DNA from: Brevundimonas sp. SL130 | GTDB lineage: Bacteria > Pseudomonadota > Alphaproteobacteria > Caulobacterales > Caulobacteraceae | Reading direction: 5' to 3' | Length of the DNA: 64,000 nt | NCBI RefSeq assembly: GCF_026625805.1 | Contig: NZ_CP113064.1 | Coordinates: forward strand, 3,078,657 to 3,142,656 | Shown here: in pieces, positions 8,853 through 20,573 of the stretch | Layout: the number at the start of each line of letters is the position of its first letter | Position numbering within the stretch: position 1 is the stretch's first letter | Program-made: the position numbers and the translations under genes | Notes under the pieces: model-generated | Databases searched by the model: none | What the model saw: only the letters and a program-made list of their open reading frames with translations | Told to the model about the DNA's origin: nothing

Positions 8853-9971
8853 ATGCAACTGACCATCGAACGATCCGCGCTCCTGAAGGCCCTGGGCCAT
8901 GTGCAGAGCGTGGTCGAACGTCGAAACACGATCCCGATCCTGTCCAACGTCCTGCTCAGCGCGGGCCGGGACCGGCTGGCCTTTGCGGCCACCGACCTGG
9001 ACATGGAGATGGTGGACGAGGCCGAGGCGACGGTGAACGTCGAGGGCCAGATCACCGCCCCGGCCCACACCCTGTACGAAATCGTGCGCAAGCTGCCGGA
9101 AGGCGCCGAGGTGTCGCTGCTCTATTCGGGCGACGATCCCCGCCTGGTGGTCTCGGCCGGCCGGTCGCGCTTCAACCTGCCGGTCCTGCCGGCGGGCGAC
9201 TTCCCCGTCATGTCCACCGACAGCGCCGGCGCCTCGTACGTCATGCCCAAGGAAGACCTGGCGCGCCTGATCGACAAGACGCGGTTCGCCGTCTCGACTG
9301 AAGAAACCCGCTATTATCTGAACGGCCTGTACCTGCACACGGTGGCCGAGGCGGGCGTGCCCCTGCTGCGCGCCGTGGCCACCGACGGCCACCGCCTGGC
9401 CCTGGCCGAGACCCCTGCGCCCGAGGGCGCGGCCGGCGGCCCCGGCGTCATCGTGCCGCGCAAGACCATCGATCAGGTCCGCCGCCTTCTGGACGACGCC
9501 GGCGGCCCGGTCCAGGTCACGGTCTCGGCCCAGAAGATCCGCTTCCAGATGGGCGAGGCGTCCCTGACGTCCAAGGTCATCGACGGCGCCTTCCCCGACT
9601 ATCTGCGCGTCATCCCCAAGGGCAATGACAAACAGGCCGACATCGACAACGCCCTGTTCGCCAAGGCCGTCGACCGCGTGGCCACCATCTCCGCCGAAAA
9701 GAGCCGGTCGGTGAAGCTGGCCTTCGACAACGACCGGGTGAAGCTGACTGTCCGCAATATGGAGGCCGGCCAGGCCGAGGAAGAGGTCGAGATCGGCTAT
9801 TCCGACGAACCGTTCGAGATCGGCTTCAACGCCCGCTATCTGCTGGACGTCGCCGGCCAGATCACCGGTGAAAACGCCGCCTTCCGGTTCGCCGACCCGG
9901 CCTCGCCGACGCTGGTGCTCGATCCAGGCGATCCGGGCGTTCAGTATGTGCTGATGCCGTTGCGGGTGTGA
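8853..9971 (+). CDS. dnaN: DNA polymerase III beta sliding clamp
   Basis: The 372-residue product begins [20 protein letters not shown] and contains [11 protein letters not shown], the usual clamp N terminus, with three repeated clamp domains and a C-terminal [10 protein letters not shown]. As a ring dimer it tethers polymerase III and other partners to DNA. Length and ends match the family. It lies between dnaA and recF; the dnaN stop codon abuts the heptamer hairpin that leads into recF. Confidence 0.97.
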   Translation: MQLTIERSALLKALGHVQSVVERRNTIPILSNVLLSAGRDRLAFAATDLDMEMVDEAEATVNVEGQITAPAHTLYEIVRKLPEGAEVSLLYSGDDPRLVVSAGRSRFNLPVLPAGDFPVMSTDSAGASYVMPKEDLARLIDKTRFAVSTEETRYYLNGLYLHTVAEAGVPLLRAVATDGHRLALAETPAPEGAAGGPGVIVPRKTIDQVRRLLDDAGGPVQVTVSAQKIRFQMGEASLTSKVIDGAFPDYLRVIPKGNDKQADIDNALFAKAVDRVATISAEKSRSVKLAFDNDRVKLTVRNMEAGQAEEEVEIGYSDEPFEIGFNARYLLDVAGQITGENAAFRFADPASPTLVLDPGDPGVQYVLMPLRV

Positions 9972-9973
9972 TC

Positions 9974-10060
9974 GAGTGGCGAGTGGCGAGTGATGAGTGG
10001 CGAGCACACCTCGCCCTGCTTTCCTCGCCACTCGCCACTCGCCACTCGCCACTCGTCACT
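9974..10060. repeat. GAGTGGC heptamer hairpin at the dnaN-recF junction
   Basis: Units of GAGTGGC or GAGTGAT run from 9974 to about 10003, and the complementary GCCACTC units run from 10024 to 10060 (four in tandem plus GTCACT), separated by a 20-base loop. The RNA would fold into a long stem just before the start of recF-like coding. The frame stays open through the repeat, so it could be translated as an odd RecF N terminus. Its sequence resembles the ends of the IVP cassette at 24487-24922. Confidence 0.8.
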
Positions 10061-10063
10061 TCC

Positions 10064-11197
10064 TTGATCACCTCCCTCACCCTCACCGACTTCCGCTCCT
10101 ATGCGAGCGCTCGGCTGGAGCTCGCCTCCGGCCCCGTGGTGCTTCACGGCCCGAACGGGGCGGGAAAGACCAATCTGCTGGAGGCCGTCAGCCTGCTGAC
10201 CCCCGGCAAGGGGCTGAGGGGCGCGACCGCCGCCGAAATGGGTCGGCGCGAGCCCGGCGAGGCGACAGGCCGCGCCTGGGCCGTTATGGTCGAACTGGAC
10301 GACGAGACGCGTCTGGGCACCGGGGTCCAGACGGCGGGCGCGGCGCGGCGCATCGTCCGCATCGACGGCGAGACGGCTCAGCCGGGGCGGTTGCTCGATT
10401 ATCTGCGACCCGTCTGGGCCACGCCGGAACAGGATCGGCTGTTCTCCGACGCCCGGGCCGAGCGGCTGAAATTCTTCGACCGGCTGGTCTTCGCCGCCGA
10501 TCCCGACCATGCCGCCGCCGTCTCCGCCTATGAGAAGGCCCTGCGCGAGCGGCTGCGACTGCTGAACGACGCACAGGATGGACGCGAGGCCGACCCGGTC
10601 TGGCTGGACGCCCTGGAGGCCCGGTTGGGCGAGGCCGGCGCCCGCGCCGCCCTGGCCCGCGTCGCCGCCCTGCATGCGCTCCAGGCCGCCATCGACGCCC
10701 GCAGCGACCGCCCCTTCCCCCAGGCCAACCTGGGTCTGGACGGGCCCGCCGAACAGATGGCCGAGGCCGGGGCGGAAGAAGACGAGATCGCCGCCGCGAT
10801 CCGCGAGGGCCTGGCCAAGGCGCGCGCCCGCGACGGCGCCGCCGGCCGCTCCCTGTTCGGCCCGCACCGCACCGACCTGACCGCGCTTCACCGCGAGAAG
10901 AACCGCCCCGCCGCCGAGGGCTCGTCCGGAGAGCAGAAGGCCCTGGTCCTGAACCTGATCCTGGCCCAGATCAGCCGCCTCTCGCACCATGACGCCGCCA
11001 AGGCCGCCCGCCCCGTCCTTCTGCTGGACGAGGCCCCCGCCCACCTGGACGAAGCCCGCCGCGCCGCCCTGTTCGACGAGATTGTCGCCCTGAACCTCCA
11101 GGCCTTCATGACCGGCACCGAACGCGCCCTGTTCGCCGGCCTGGACGGCCGCGCCCAGTTCGTCCGCGTCGCCGACGGAGCGCTGGCGAGCGACTAG
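10064..11197 (+). CDS. recF: DNA replication and repair protein RecF
   Basis: SMC-like ATPase that helps RecOR load RecA at gaps. Motifs: [12 protein letters not shown] at the N terminus, Walker [10 protein letters not shown], signature [10 protein letters not shown], Walker [14 protein letters not shown]. The homologous part starts at a TTG at 10064 (377 residues). GTG codons at 9968 (overlapping the dnaN stop) and 9983 are in frame, but their products would carry up to 32 residues encoded by the GAGTGGC hairpin. None of the starts has a clear ribosome site, so the true start is open. Confidence 0.93.
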   Translation: MITSLTLTDFRSYASARLELASGPVVLHGPNGAGKTNLLEAVSLLTPGKGLRGATAAEMGRREPGEATGRAWAVMVELDDETRLGTGVQTAGAARRIVRIDGETAQPGRLLDYLRPVWATPEQDRLFSDARAERLKFFDRLVFAADPDHAAAVSAYEKALRERLRLLNDAQDGREADPVWLDALEARLGEAGARAALARVAALHALQAAIDARSDRPFPQANLGLDGPAEQMAEAGAEEDEIAAAIREGLAKARARDGAAGRSLFGPHRTDLTALHREKNRPAAEGSSGEQKALVLNLILAQISRLSHHDAAKAARPVLLLDEAPAHLDEARRAALFDEIVALNLQAFMTGTERALFAGLDGRAQFVRVADGALASD

Positions 11198-11230
11198 TCC
11201 CCGCCTCGGCGTTCGGCTATTCTGACGGCC

Positions 11231-11463
11231 ATGGCGACCCTGACCCTCTCCCTGCCGGATTCCCTGAAGGCCTTCATCGACGCTCAGGTCGCCGACCAGG
11301 GTCTGGCCGCCGACAGCGACTATGTCCTCGCCCTGCTGCAGTTGGAGCAGGAAAAGAAGCGTGTGCGCGACATGCTGATCGAAGGCCGGGATTCCGGACC
11401 GGGCCAGATCGTGGACGACGCCTATTTCGAACGCCTGCGTGATCGCATTCGCCGCGCGGCCGA

Positions 11464-11467
<4 letters not shown>
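11231..11467 (+). CDS. ParD/CopG-family antitoxin
   Basis: A 78-residue protein beginning TLTLSLPDSLKAFIDAQV, a ribbon-helix-helix start typical of ParD antitoxins, followed by an acidic C-terminal part (DMLIEGRDSGPGQIVDDAYF) that would wrap the toxin. It overlaps the downstream ParE-type gene by four bases (ATGA), the normal antitoxin-first order. The pair sits in the 820 bp between recF and gyrB, 33 bp after recF, so it could be read from the replication operon. Confidence 0.85.
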
Positions 11468-14443
<2,976 letters not shown>

Positions 14444-14534
14444 TCGCATAGACTTCGGCGACGTGCAGGGTTTGGGAAACTGAGATCCTCGCGTCTTAGT
14501 CGCTCTCTCAAATCCGCCGAACACGGACGAGGCA

Positions 14535-14562
14535 TTGGGGCTGGATTTCCATCCAGCCCCAA
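14535..14562. terminator. hairpin between gyrB and the convergent TonB receptor gene
   Basis: TTGGGGCTGGAT (14535-14546) pairs fully with ATCCAGCCCCAA (14551-14562) around a TTCC loop. It lies between two converging genes. There is no good T-run on either side, so intrinsic termination is plausible but not certain. Confidence 0.55.
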
Positions 14563-14621
14563 CCTTGGATCACCATCCGACACAAGGGGAATCCTGCGAT
14601 TCCGACCCAGCCGATTTCGCT

Positions 14622-16898
14622 CTAATATCGAGCGGTCAGCCGTACGCCATAGGTGCGGGGCGGTCTCAGGCCATTATAGACCACGCCCAGGATGGGGCGG
14701 GGGAAGCTGGTCGAATAGACCGTTTCGTCCTCGATATTGTTGACATAGGCGCTGGCGGACCAGGCGCCGGATGGCGCATCCAGCGTCATATAGGCATCGC
14801 TCATCATATAGTCGTCCTGGCGTTGCTCCTCGAGATACTCGATCGACAGATAGCGGCTGGCCTCGATCCGCGCACGTACCCCGGCTGTCAGTTCGAAACC
14901 GCCCGCCAGAGGGAATGTGTGATCATAGCTGAGGTTCAGCGACCACTCCGGCGAATTGATCGCCGAATATCCTGAACAATCGACCGTGTAGATTCGGGCC
15001 GGCGCTGCAACGGCAAGGCTTTCGTTCTCCTTCCAGGGACAGGCGACGCGCGGCGCTGCACCCTGGGCCGAAAAGGCATTATAGACAAAACTATCGTAGA
15101 TTGCGTCAAGATACTGGATGTTGGCGCCGAAGACGCCGTTCTCAGACATCTGAAAGCGGATGTCCGCCTCGAAGCCCTTGATGGTGGCGTCGCCGACGTT
15201 CGTGGTGACATTGGCCTGGGTGTAAAAGTCGGCGCCGCTGGCTCTGATAGGTCCATTATAGCTAATCTGCTGGTCCTTGTAGTCCCACCAGAAGACTTCC
15301 ATGTTGAACTGAAGCCGATTATTCAGGAACCGGTTCTTGGCGCCAATAGTGTAGGCGGTCAGTTCTTCCGGGTCATATGTATTGTCGCCCACCGACGTGA
15401 AGAAGCCACCGGATTTAAAGCCCGTCGCGATGTTGGCGTAGACGAGCGAAGCGGGCCTCGCATCGAATTCCACCCCTGCCTTGTAGGTGAATTTCTCAAC
15501 ATCCAGCGATCCGGACAGCTGAAGGAACGGCCCCGTCGCGCTGCCGAGCGGTCCCGTCGACTGACGGAACAAGGTCTCGTGGCTCTTTTCCTCGGTCGTG
15601 TAGCGACCGCCCGCAACAAGCCGGAAGGTCTCCGCCAGCGCATAGGTGGCCTGACCGAAGAGGGCGTAGCTACGCGTCTCCTGCTGAGGGAAGAAATGAG
15701 TTGTGGAGGCGTTGCCCTGGAAGAATCGATTCTCCGCATCGACATCCTCGTCGAAGAAGAACGCACCGGCGACATATTGCAGGGGGCCGTCGCTCGAGGA
15801 CGCCAGTCGCGCCTCAAGTGAGAACTGGTCGATGGTTTCCCTGACTTCCCCCTGAAACCCCGTGCTCCAGAAGAGAATATCCGGTTCACTCCTGCGATAG
15901 GCGGGGATCACCGTCAGGACTCCCACACCAAGATCAGCCTCAATGGTGGCCGTAAGCCCCCAGAACTGACTGTCCAGAAATCCGTCGTCCTGCGGAGCGA
16001 CGACAACCCCGGAGTTGATGAGGCCCGGAAACCTTGATGTCAGGGCCGCGACGCTGCGCGGATCTGAACCGCCTATCCGTTCGGACGGGGCCGGGCCGGC
16101 GGGGTAGAAATCGCTCGGCACGGTGACGCCGCCGGTCCCCTTTCCGCCCTGAGCGAAATAGTCGGCGGCAAGCAGGACGGACCAGGTCTCGTTCGGCCGC
16201 CATAATAGGGAAAGCCGCCCGGCTGTAGCGTCTTCATCGTCGTAGCCGTCCGACATATAGCCATCGCGCTCTACGTCCTGGAAGGCGAAGCGCACCGCAG
16301 CCGTGTCCCCAAGCGGAAGATTGACCATGCCGGCGAACCGGCGATGCGAATAGTTGCCGATTTCGGCCGTAGCCTCAGCCGCGAAATCGCCGATGCGCGG
16401 GCGGTTCGGCAGGACGTTGATCGCTCCCCCCGTGGCGTTGCGCCCATAAAGGGTGCCCTGCGGCCCCTTGACCACCTCGACCCGTTCCAGGTCGTAGAAG
16501 CTGCCGTTGGGCGCGCTCGGCCGACCATAGTAGACGCCGCCGACGTTGTAGGCGATGGCGTTCTCGGCGAAGGCGTTGGCAGGCAAGGTGCCGACGCCCC
16601 GCAGGTAGAAGGCCGTATTACCGCCTGAAGGTTGGACCACAAGCGACGGAACCATCCGCGTCAGTCCCGTGATTTCGTTCACACCGGCGTTGGCGAGCGC
16701 CTCGCCGCTCACGGCCGAAACAGCGACTGCGGCGCGTTGAAGACTTTCACTGCGGCGCTGGGCCGTGACGATGATTTCGTCGAGGGTGGCCTGTCCATCC
16801 GAACGGGTCTGGGCGTCGGGCTCCGTATCCTGAGCGGAAGCCGCCGACACGGCGGCCAGGGCCAGGACGGCGACGGATGTCATCATGATGTAGCGCAT
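14622..16898 (-). CDS. TonB-dependent outer-membrane receptor
   Basis: A 758-residue receptor. MRYIMMTSVAVLALAAVSAA is a signal peptide, DEIIVTAQRRSESLQ is the TonB-box and plug start, VEVVKGPQGTLYGRNATGGA is the conserved plug motif, and a long beta-barrel ends in YGVRLTARY with an aromatic last residue. Such receptors take up siderophores, vitamins or sugars with TonB energy; no substrate gene lies alongside, so the ligand is unknown. The ATG at 16898 follows AAGGGAA and starts the signal peptide; the frame is open further up to 17042 without support. Confidence 0.88.
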   Translation of the reverse strand: MRYIMMTSVAVLALAAVSAASAQDTEPDAQTRSDGQATLDEIIVTAQRRSESLQRAAVAVSAVSGEALANAGVNEITGLTRMVPSLVVQPSGGNTAFYLRGVGTLPANAFAENAIAYNVGGVYYGRPSAPNGSFYDLERVEVVKGPQGTLYGRNATGGAINVLPNRPRIGDFAAEATAEIGNYSHRRFAGMVNLPLGDTAAVRFAFQDVERDGYMSDGYDDEDATAGRLSLLWRPNETWSVLLAADYFAQGGKGTGGVTVPSDFYPAGPAPSERIGGSDPRSVAALTSRFPGLINSGVVVAPQDDGFLDSQFWGLTATIEADLGVGVLTVIPAYRRSEPDILFWSTGFQGEVRETIDQFSLEARLASSSDGPLQYVAGAFFFDEDVDAENRFFQGNASTTHFFPQQETRSYALFGQATYALAETFRLVAGGRYTTEEKSHETLFRQSTGPLGSATGPFLQLSGSLDVEKFTYKAGVEFDARPASLVYANIATGFKSGGFFTSVGDNTYDPEELTAYTIGAKNRFLNNRLQFNMEVFWWDYKDQQISYNGPIRASGADFYTQANVTTNVGDATIKGFEADIRFQMSENGVFGANIQYLDAIYDSFVYNAFSAQGAAPRVACPWKENESLAVAAPARIYTVDCSGYSAINSPEWSLNLSYDHTFPLAGGFELTAGVRARIEASRYLSIEYLEEQRQDDYMMSDAYMTLDAPSGAWSASAYVNNIEDETVYSTSFPRPILGVVYNGLRPPRTYGVRLTARY

Positions 16899-17325
16899 GG
16901 CGTTTCCCTTTTGCGACCGTTCCACAAGGCGCAAGCAGGCCCGCCCCTCAACGGGACGTTTGATTGCGAATGGATGGACGGCCTGTTCCCTAATGCTTGG
17001 TTCCCGGTTCTTTGGCGGACCGGTTACCGAGCAAGCGAACACGGTTTAACCAAGCAGTAAAACAGCTTTTATCAATCGCATGTATTGATAGGACAGATGG
17101 GAAGGGACGTCAGATTCTTGCGGCGGGCTGGCCCGTCTTCGCGAACATCAGGCCGCTGATCTTTTGGTGCTGGTCGGGCGCAAATGACGCGGACTGGGTT
17201 CGCCGAAAGCATGGGCGACCCTTTGTCGGCCCCGCAACGACCAGATAGGCTTATTGGATCAATCGTTTGGATACATGGCCGCGCCATCAGCGGGCGTTCC
17301 ATGCCGCCCCCGTCCGCTCGCCATC
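16899..17325. promoter_or_regulatory. gene-free region with TATCAAT-N7-ATTGATA operator-like palindrome
   Basis: No credible coding frame is seen in these 427 bases. The notable feature is TATCAAT (17070-17076), seven bases, ATTGATA (17084-17090), a perfect 7-bp inverted repeat in an AT-rich patch about 170 bp upstream of the TonB receptor start. It looks like a regulator binding site, but no regulator gene is adjacent. Confidence 0.4.
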
Positions 17326-18519
17326 CTAATCTTTTGTGATCAGCTCGACGCCCATGGCGGTGGCCTCGCCGCCGCCGATGCACAGGGCCGCCATGCCCTT
17401 CGTCTTGCCCCGCGCCTTCAGGGCGGACAACAGGGCCGTCAGGACGCGCGCGCCCGAGGCGCCCAGCGGATGGCCCAGGGCGCAGGCGCCGCCGTTGACG
17501 TTGATCCTGTCGTGGGGGATGCCCAGCTCTTGCATGGCGATCATCGGCACGATGGCGAAGGCCTCGTTGACCTCCCACAGATCGACGTCTTCAGCCGTCC
17601 AACCGGCCTTGGTCAGAGCCTTCTTCAGGGCGAAGACCGGAGCGGTGGTGAACAGACTGGGTTCATGGGCGTGGGCGGCCTGGCTGACGACCCGCGCGAC
17701 CGGGGTCAGGCCCAGGGCATCCGCCGTCGATTGGCGCATCATGACCAGGGCGGCGGCGCCGTCCGAGATAGAGGCGGCCGAGGCGGCGGTGATGGTGCCG
17801 TCCTTGCCGAAGGCGGGCTTCAGATTGGGGATCTTGGACGGGTCGGACTTGGTGGGCTGTTCGTCGCGATCAACGACCACCACGCCCTTGCGCGTCTTGA
17901 CCTCGACCGGCGTGATCTCGGCGTCAAAGGCGCCGCTGTCCTGGGCGCGCTTGGCCCGGCCGGCGCTTTCGGTCGCATAGGCATCCTGCTGCTCTCGCGT
18001 GAACTGATAGGCCTTGGCGGTGTCCTCGGCGAACTGCCCCATCAGCTTGCCGGGCTCATAGGCGTCTTCCAGACCGTCCAGATACAGGCTGTCGGAGATG
18101 ACGTCGTGGCCGATCCGGGCGCCGCCCCGGTGCTTCTGCATCAGATACGGCGCATTGGTCATCGACTCCATGCCGCCCGCCACGATCACCTCGGCCGACC
18201 CCGCCAGCAGGGCGTCACGCGCCATCATCGCGGCCTGCATGCCCGAGCCGCACATCTTGTTGATCGTGGTCGCCTCGGTCGAGATCGGCAGGCCCGCCCC
18301 CATACCCGCCTGACGCGCCGGCGCCTGGCCCAGACCGGCGGGCAGGACGCAGCCCATGATGATCTGTTCGACCTTGTCCGGCGCCAGACCCGCCCGCTCC
18401 AGCGCCGCCTTCACCGCCGTCGCGCCCAGGTCGGTGGACTTGGCGTCCGACAGCGCGCCCTGGAAACCGCCCATCGGCGTGCGGGCGTAGGAGACGATGA
18501 CGACGGGATCGGCGGACAT
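17326..18519 (-). CDS. acetyl-CoA acetyltransferase (thiolase)
   Basis: A 397-residue thiolase. The nucleophilic Cys is in NKMCGSGM (about residue 90), the catalytic His in GGACALGHPLGASGAR, and the second Cys in ALCIGGGEATAMG. VPMIAMQELGIPHDRINVNG also fits acetoacetyl-CoA thiolases of the AtoB/PhaA type. The enzyme splits or forms acetoacetyl-CoA. It ends the leftward acyl-CoA catabolic cluster that starts near 23.5 kb, with 75 bp between it and the flavin reductase gene. Confidence 0.92.
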   Translation of the reverse strand: MSADPVVIVSYARTPMGGFQGALSDAKSTDLGATAVKAALERAGLAPDKVEQIIMGCVLPAGLGQAPARQAGMGAGLPISTEATTINKMCGSGMQAAMMARDALLAGSAEVIVAGGMESMTNAPYLMQKHRGGARIGHDVISDSLYLDGLEDAYEPGKLMGQFAEDTAKAYQFTREQQDAYATESAGRAKRAQDSGAFDAEITPVEVKTRKGVVVVDRDEQPTKSDPSKIPNLKPAFGKDGTITAASAASISDGAAALVMMRQSTADALGLTPVARVVSQAAHAHEPSLFTTAPVFALKKALTKAGWTAEDVDLWEVNEAFAIVPMIAMQELGIPHDRINVNGGACALGHPLGASGARVLTALLSALKARGKTKGMAALCIGGGEATAMGVELITKD

Positions 18520-18594
18520 GGTCGAGCTTCCTCTGGCTTTGGGCTCTGAGATAGCGATCCGACCGCCCGATGTGAACCGGGCGGCCTGCTGCGA

Positions 18595-19551
18595 TCAGGC
18601 GAAATGGAGCCGTCGGTAGCGGCCCCGGAAATACAGCAGCGGATCGCGGCGCGGTTCGAACCGGGCGCGCGTCACCCGGCCGATGAAGACCAGATGATCG
18701 CCGGCCTCGACCACCTGATGGGTCGCACATTCGAAACTGGCCAGCGAACCGGACAGAATGGGGACGCCCGTTTCCCAGGTCTCCCAGGCGACGCCGTCGA
18801 ACCGTTCGGCCGACGACCGGGCGAAGGCGCCCGACATCGGCTGCTGGCCGATGTGCAGGACGTTGATGGCGAAATGCTCGGCCCGCTGGAACCGCTCCAG
18901 ATTGGACGAGCTGCGCGCCAGGCAGAACAGGATCAGCGGCGGATCCAGCGACACCGAGGAAAAGGAGTTAGCGGTCAGGCCGACCGGCTGGCCCGCCTCG
19001 TCCAAGGTCGTCACCACCGTCACCCCGGTGGCGAAGCAGCCCAGGGCGTCGCGCAGGGTACGCGGATCTGATCCGGCCTGGTAGTAGAGGGCGTCGCGAG
19101 GCGCCTGTCGCTCCAGGAAAGCCAGGATGACGGCGTCGGCCGCCTCCCCCGACTCGGACAGGGTATCGGGCCTCAACGTCAGGATCGGCAGCCCCTCCAG
19201 GGGCGCGGTCGTCACGGCCGGGGCTTCGCCCACGACGATCAGGCAACTGGCCAGAGGCGGCCCAGAGACGATCAAGGCCGGAGCGACCCGCGCCAGGGTC
19301 TCGGCCGAACACAGGATGGCGGGACGAGACGAGATGTCGGTCAACAGGCCGCGCAGGGCCGTGGCCTCTTCCCCTTCGTCCAGCCCCGTCGCCGACAGCA
19401 CATGACGCCCGGCCTCGACCAACGCTCGAACCCATTGGATCCAGTCGGGCGACAGCGACGCGAGCGGTCCGATCAGCAGAACGACGGGATCCTCCGGATC
19501 GCCCCAACCCTGGACCTCCAGGCCTCCGATCCGGGGCGGCGATGCGATCAT
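18595..19551 (-). CDS. flavin reductase fused to a degenerate alpha/beta-hydrolase-like domain
   Basis: A 318-residue two-part protein. Residues from about 160 (DALYYQAGSDPRTLRDALGCFATGVTVVTT, then LTANSFSSVSLDPPLILFCL) are a flavin reductase of the split-barrel HpaC/DIM6 type, which supplies reduced FMN to a monooxygenase. The first 150 residues (EVQGWGDPEDPVVLLIGPLA) look like the start of an alpha/beta hydrolase, but where the G-x-S-x-G elbow should be one sees ILCSAETLA, so it is unlikely to be catalytic. No flavin-dependent oxygenase gene is next to it. The reductase assignment is solid; the N-terminal assignment is inferred from pattern. Confidence 0.75.
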   Translation of the reverse strand: MIASPPRIGGLEVQGWGDPEDPVVLLIGPLASLSPDWIQWVRALVEAGRHVLSATGLDEGEEATALRGLLTDISSRPAILCSAETLARVAPALIVSGPPLASCLIVVGEAPAVTTAPLEGLPILTLRPDTLSESGEAADAVILAFLERQAPRDALYYQAGSDPRTLRDALGCFATGVTVVTTLDEAGQPVGLTANSFSSVSLDPPLILFCLARSSSNLERFQRAEHFAINVLHIGQQPMSGAFARSSAERFDGVAWETWETGVPILSGSLASFECATHQVVEAGDHLVFIGRVTRARFEPRRDPLLYFRGRYRRLHFA

Positions 19552-19645
19552 GAGGCGTGGTTGTCCAAAGCGAGCGGTAAGAGACGTCTAATAGGGCAGG
19601 TCCAACCGCCGACGCCACGATTTACGCCCGCAATCGGGGATCGGA

Positions 19646-20548
19646 TCATCCGGCGTCGAGATCCGCCAACCGTCCGCGCAGCATCTGCAACATGGCCGAG
19701 AAGTCCCGACCGCCGTGACCCAGGCCGTCGAACAGGGCGTACATCGCTTCGGCCTGGGCGCCCAAGGGGGTCGAGGCGCCCGATTTGGCCGCCGCATCCT
19801 GGGCCAGCTTCAGATCCTTCAGCATCATGGCGGCGGCGAAACCGCCTTGATAGCCGCGGTTCGACGGGGCCGTGGGCACCGGGCCGGGCCAGGGATAATA
19901 GCTGTTCACGCTCCAGCACTGGCCTGTGGATTTGGACGCGATTTCAAAGAACCGCTCTGGATCCAGACCCAGCTTCTCGGCCAAGGCGATCGCCTCGCAC
20001 GTCCCCAGCATGGAGACGCCCAGCAGCATGTTGTTGCAGATCTTGGCCGCCTGACCGGCGCCGTGGTCGCCGGCGCGGATGGTGATCCGGCTCATCGGCT
20101 CCAACGCGGTCTCGACCCGGCTGAAATCGCCTTCGTCGCAGCCGACCATAAAGGCCAGGGTTCCCGCTTCGGCCGCCACCGTCCCGCCCGAAACCGGCGC
20201 ATCGGCGAAGGCGTGGCCCGATTCCTTGGCCAGACCCGCCACCTTGCGCGCCGTCTCGACGTCGATGGTCGAACAGTCCAGCAGCAGGGCGCTGGACGGG
20301 GCGGCGCCGATGATCTGTTCGGCATAGACCTTATGCACATGGGGTCCGGCGGGCAGCATGGTGATGACCGCCTCGGCGTCGGCCACGGCCTCTGCGACCG
20401 ATCCTGAGGGCCTACAGCCTGCTTCGCGCGCCCGTTCCAGGGCGGCGGCGCTCAGGTCGAAGGCGGCCACCGCATGGCCGGCCTTGGCCTGATTGGCCGC
20501 CATCCCGCCCCCCATATTGCCCAGGCCGATGAAGGCGATCTTGGTCAT
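19646..20548 (-). CDS. mmsB: 3-hydroxyisobutyrate dehydrogenase
   Basis: A 300-residue NAD-dependent enzyme that oxidises 3-hydroxyisobutyrate to methylmalonate semialdehyde in valine breakdown. The Rossmann start IAFIGLGNMGGGMA, the substrate motif DAPVSGGTVAAEAGTLAFMVG and the catalytic-lysine region GAGQAAKICNNMLLG are all present. It follows the 3-hydroxyisobutyryl-CoA hydrolase gene by 25 bp, in pathway order. The semialdehyde dehydrogenase MmsA is not in this window. Confidence 0.93.
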   Translation of the reverse strand: MTKIAFIGLGNMGGGMAANQAKAGHAVAAFDLSAAALERAREAGCRPSGSVAEAVADAEAVITMLPAGPHVHKVYAEQIIGAAPSSALLLDCSTIDVETARKVAGLAKESGHAFADAPVSGGTVAAEAGTLAFMVGCDEGDFSRVETALEPMSRITIRAGDHGAGQAAKICNNMLLGVSMLGTCEAIALAEKLGLDPERFFEIASKSTGQCWSVNSYYPWPGPVPTAPSNRGYQGGFAAAMMLKDLKLAQDAAAKSGASTPLGAQAEAMYALFDGLGHGGRDFSAMLQMLRGRLADLDAG

Positions 20549-20573
20549 GGTCTCTCTCCCTTGGTCGGCGCCC

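Noticed and set aside
16997..17248. 83-codon rightward open frame between the TonB receptor and thiolase genes
   Set aside because: No ribosome site, no family likeness, and it starts within the receptor leader region.
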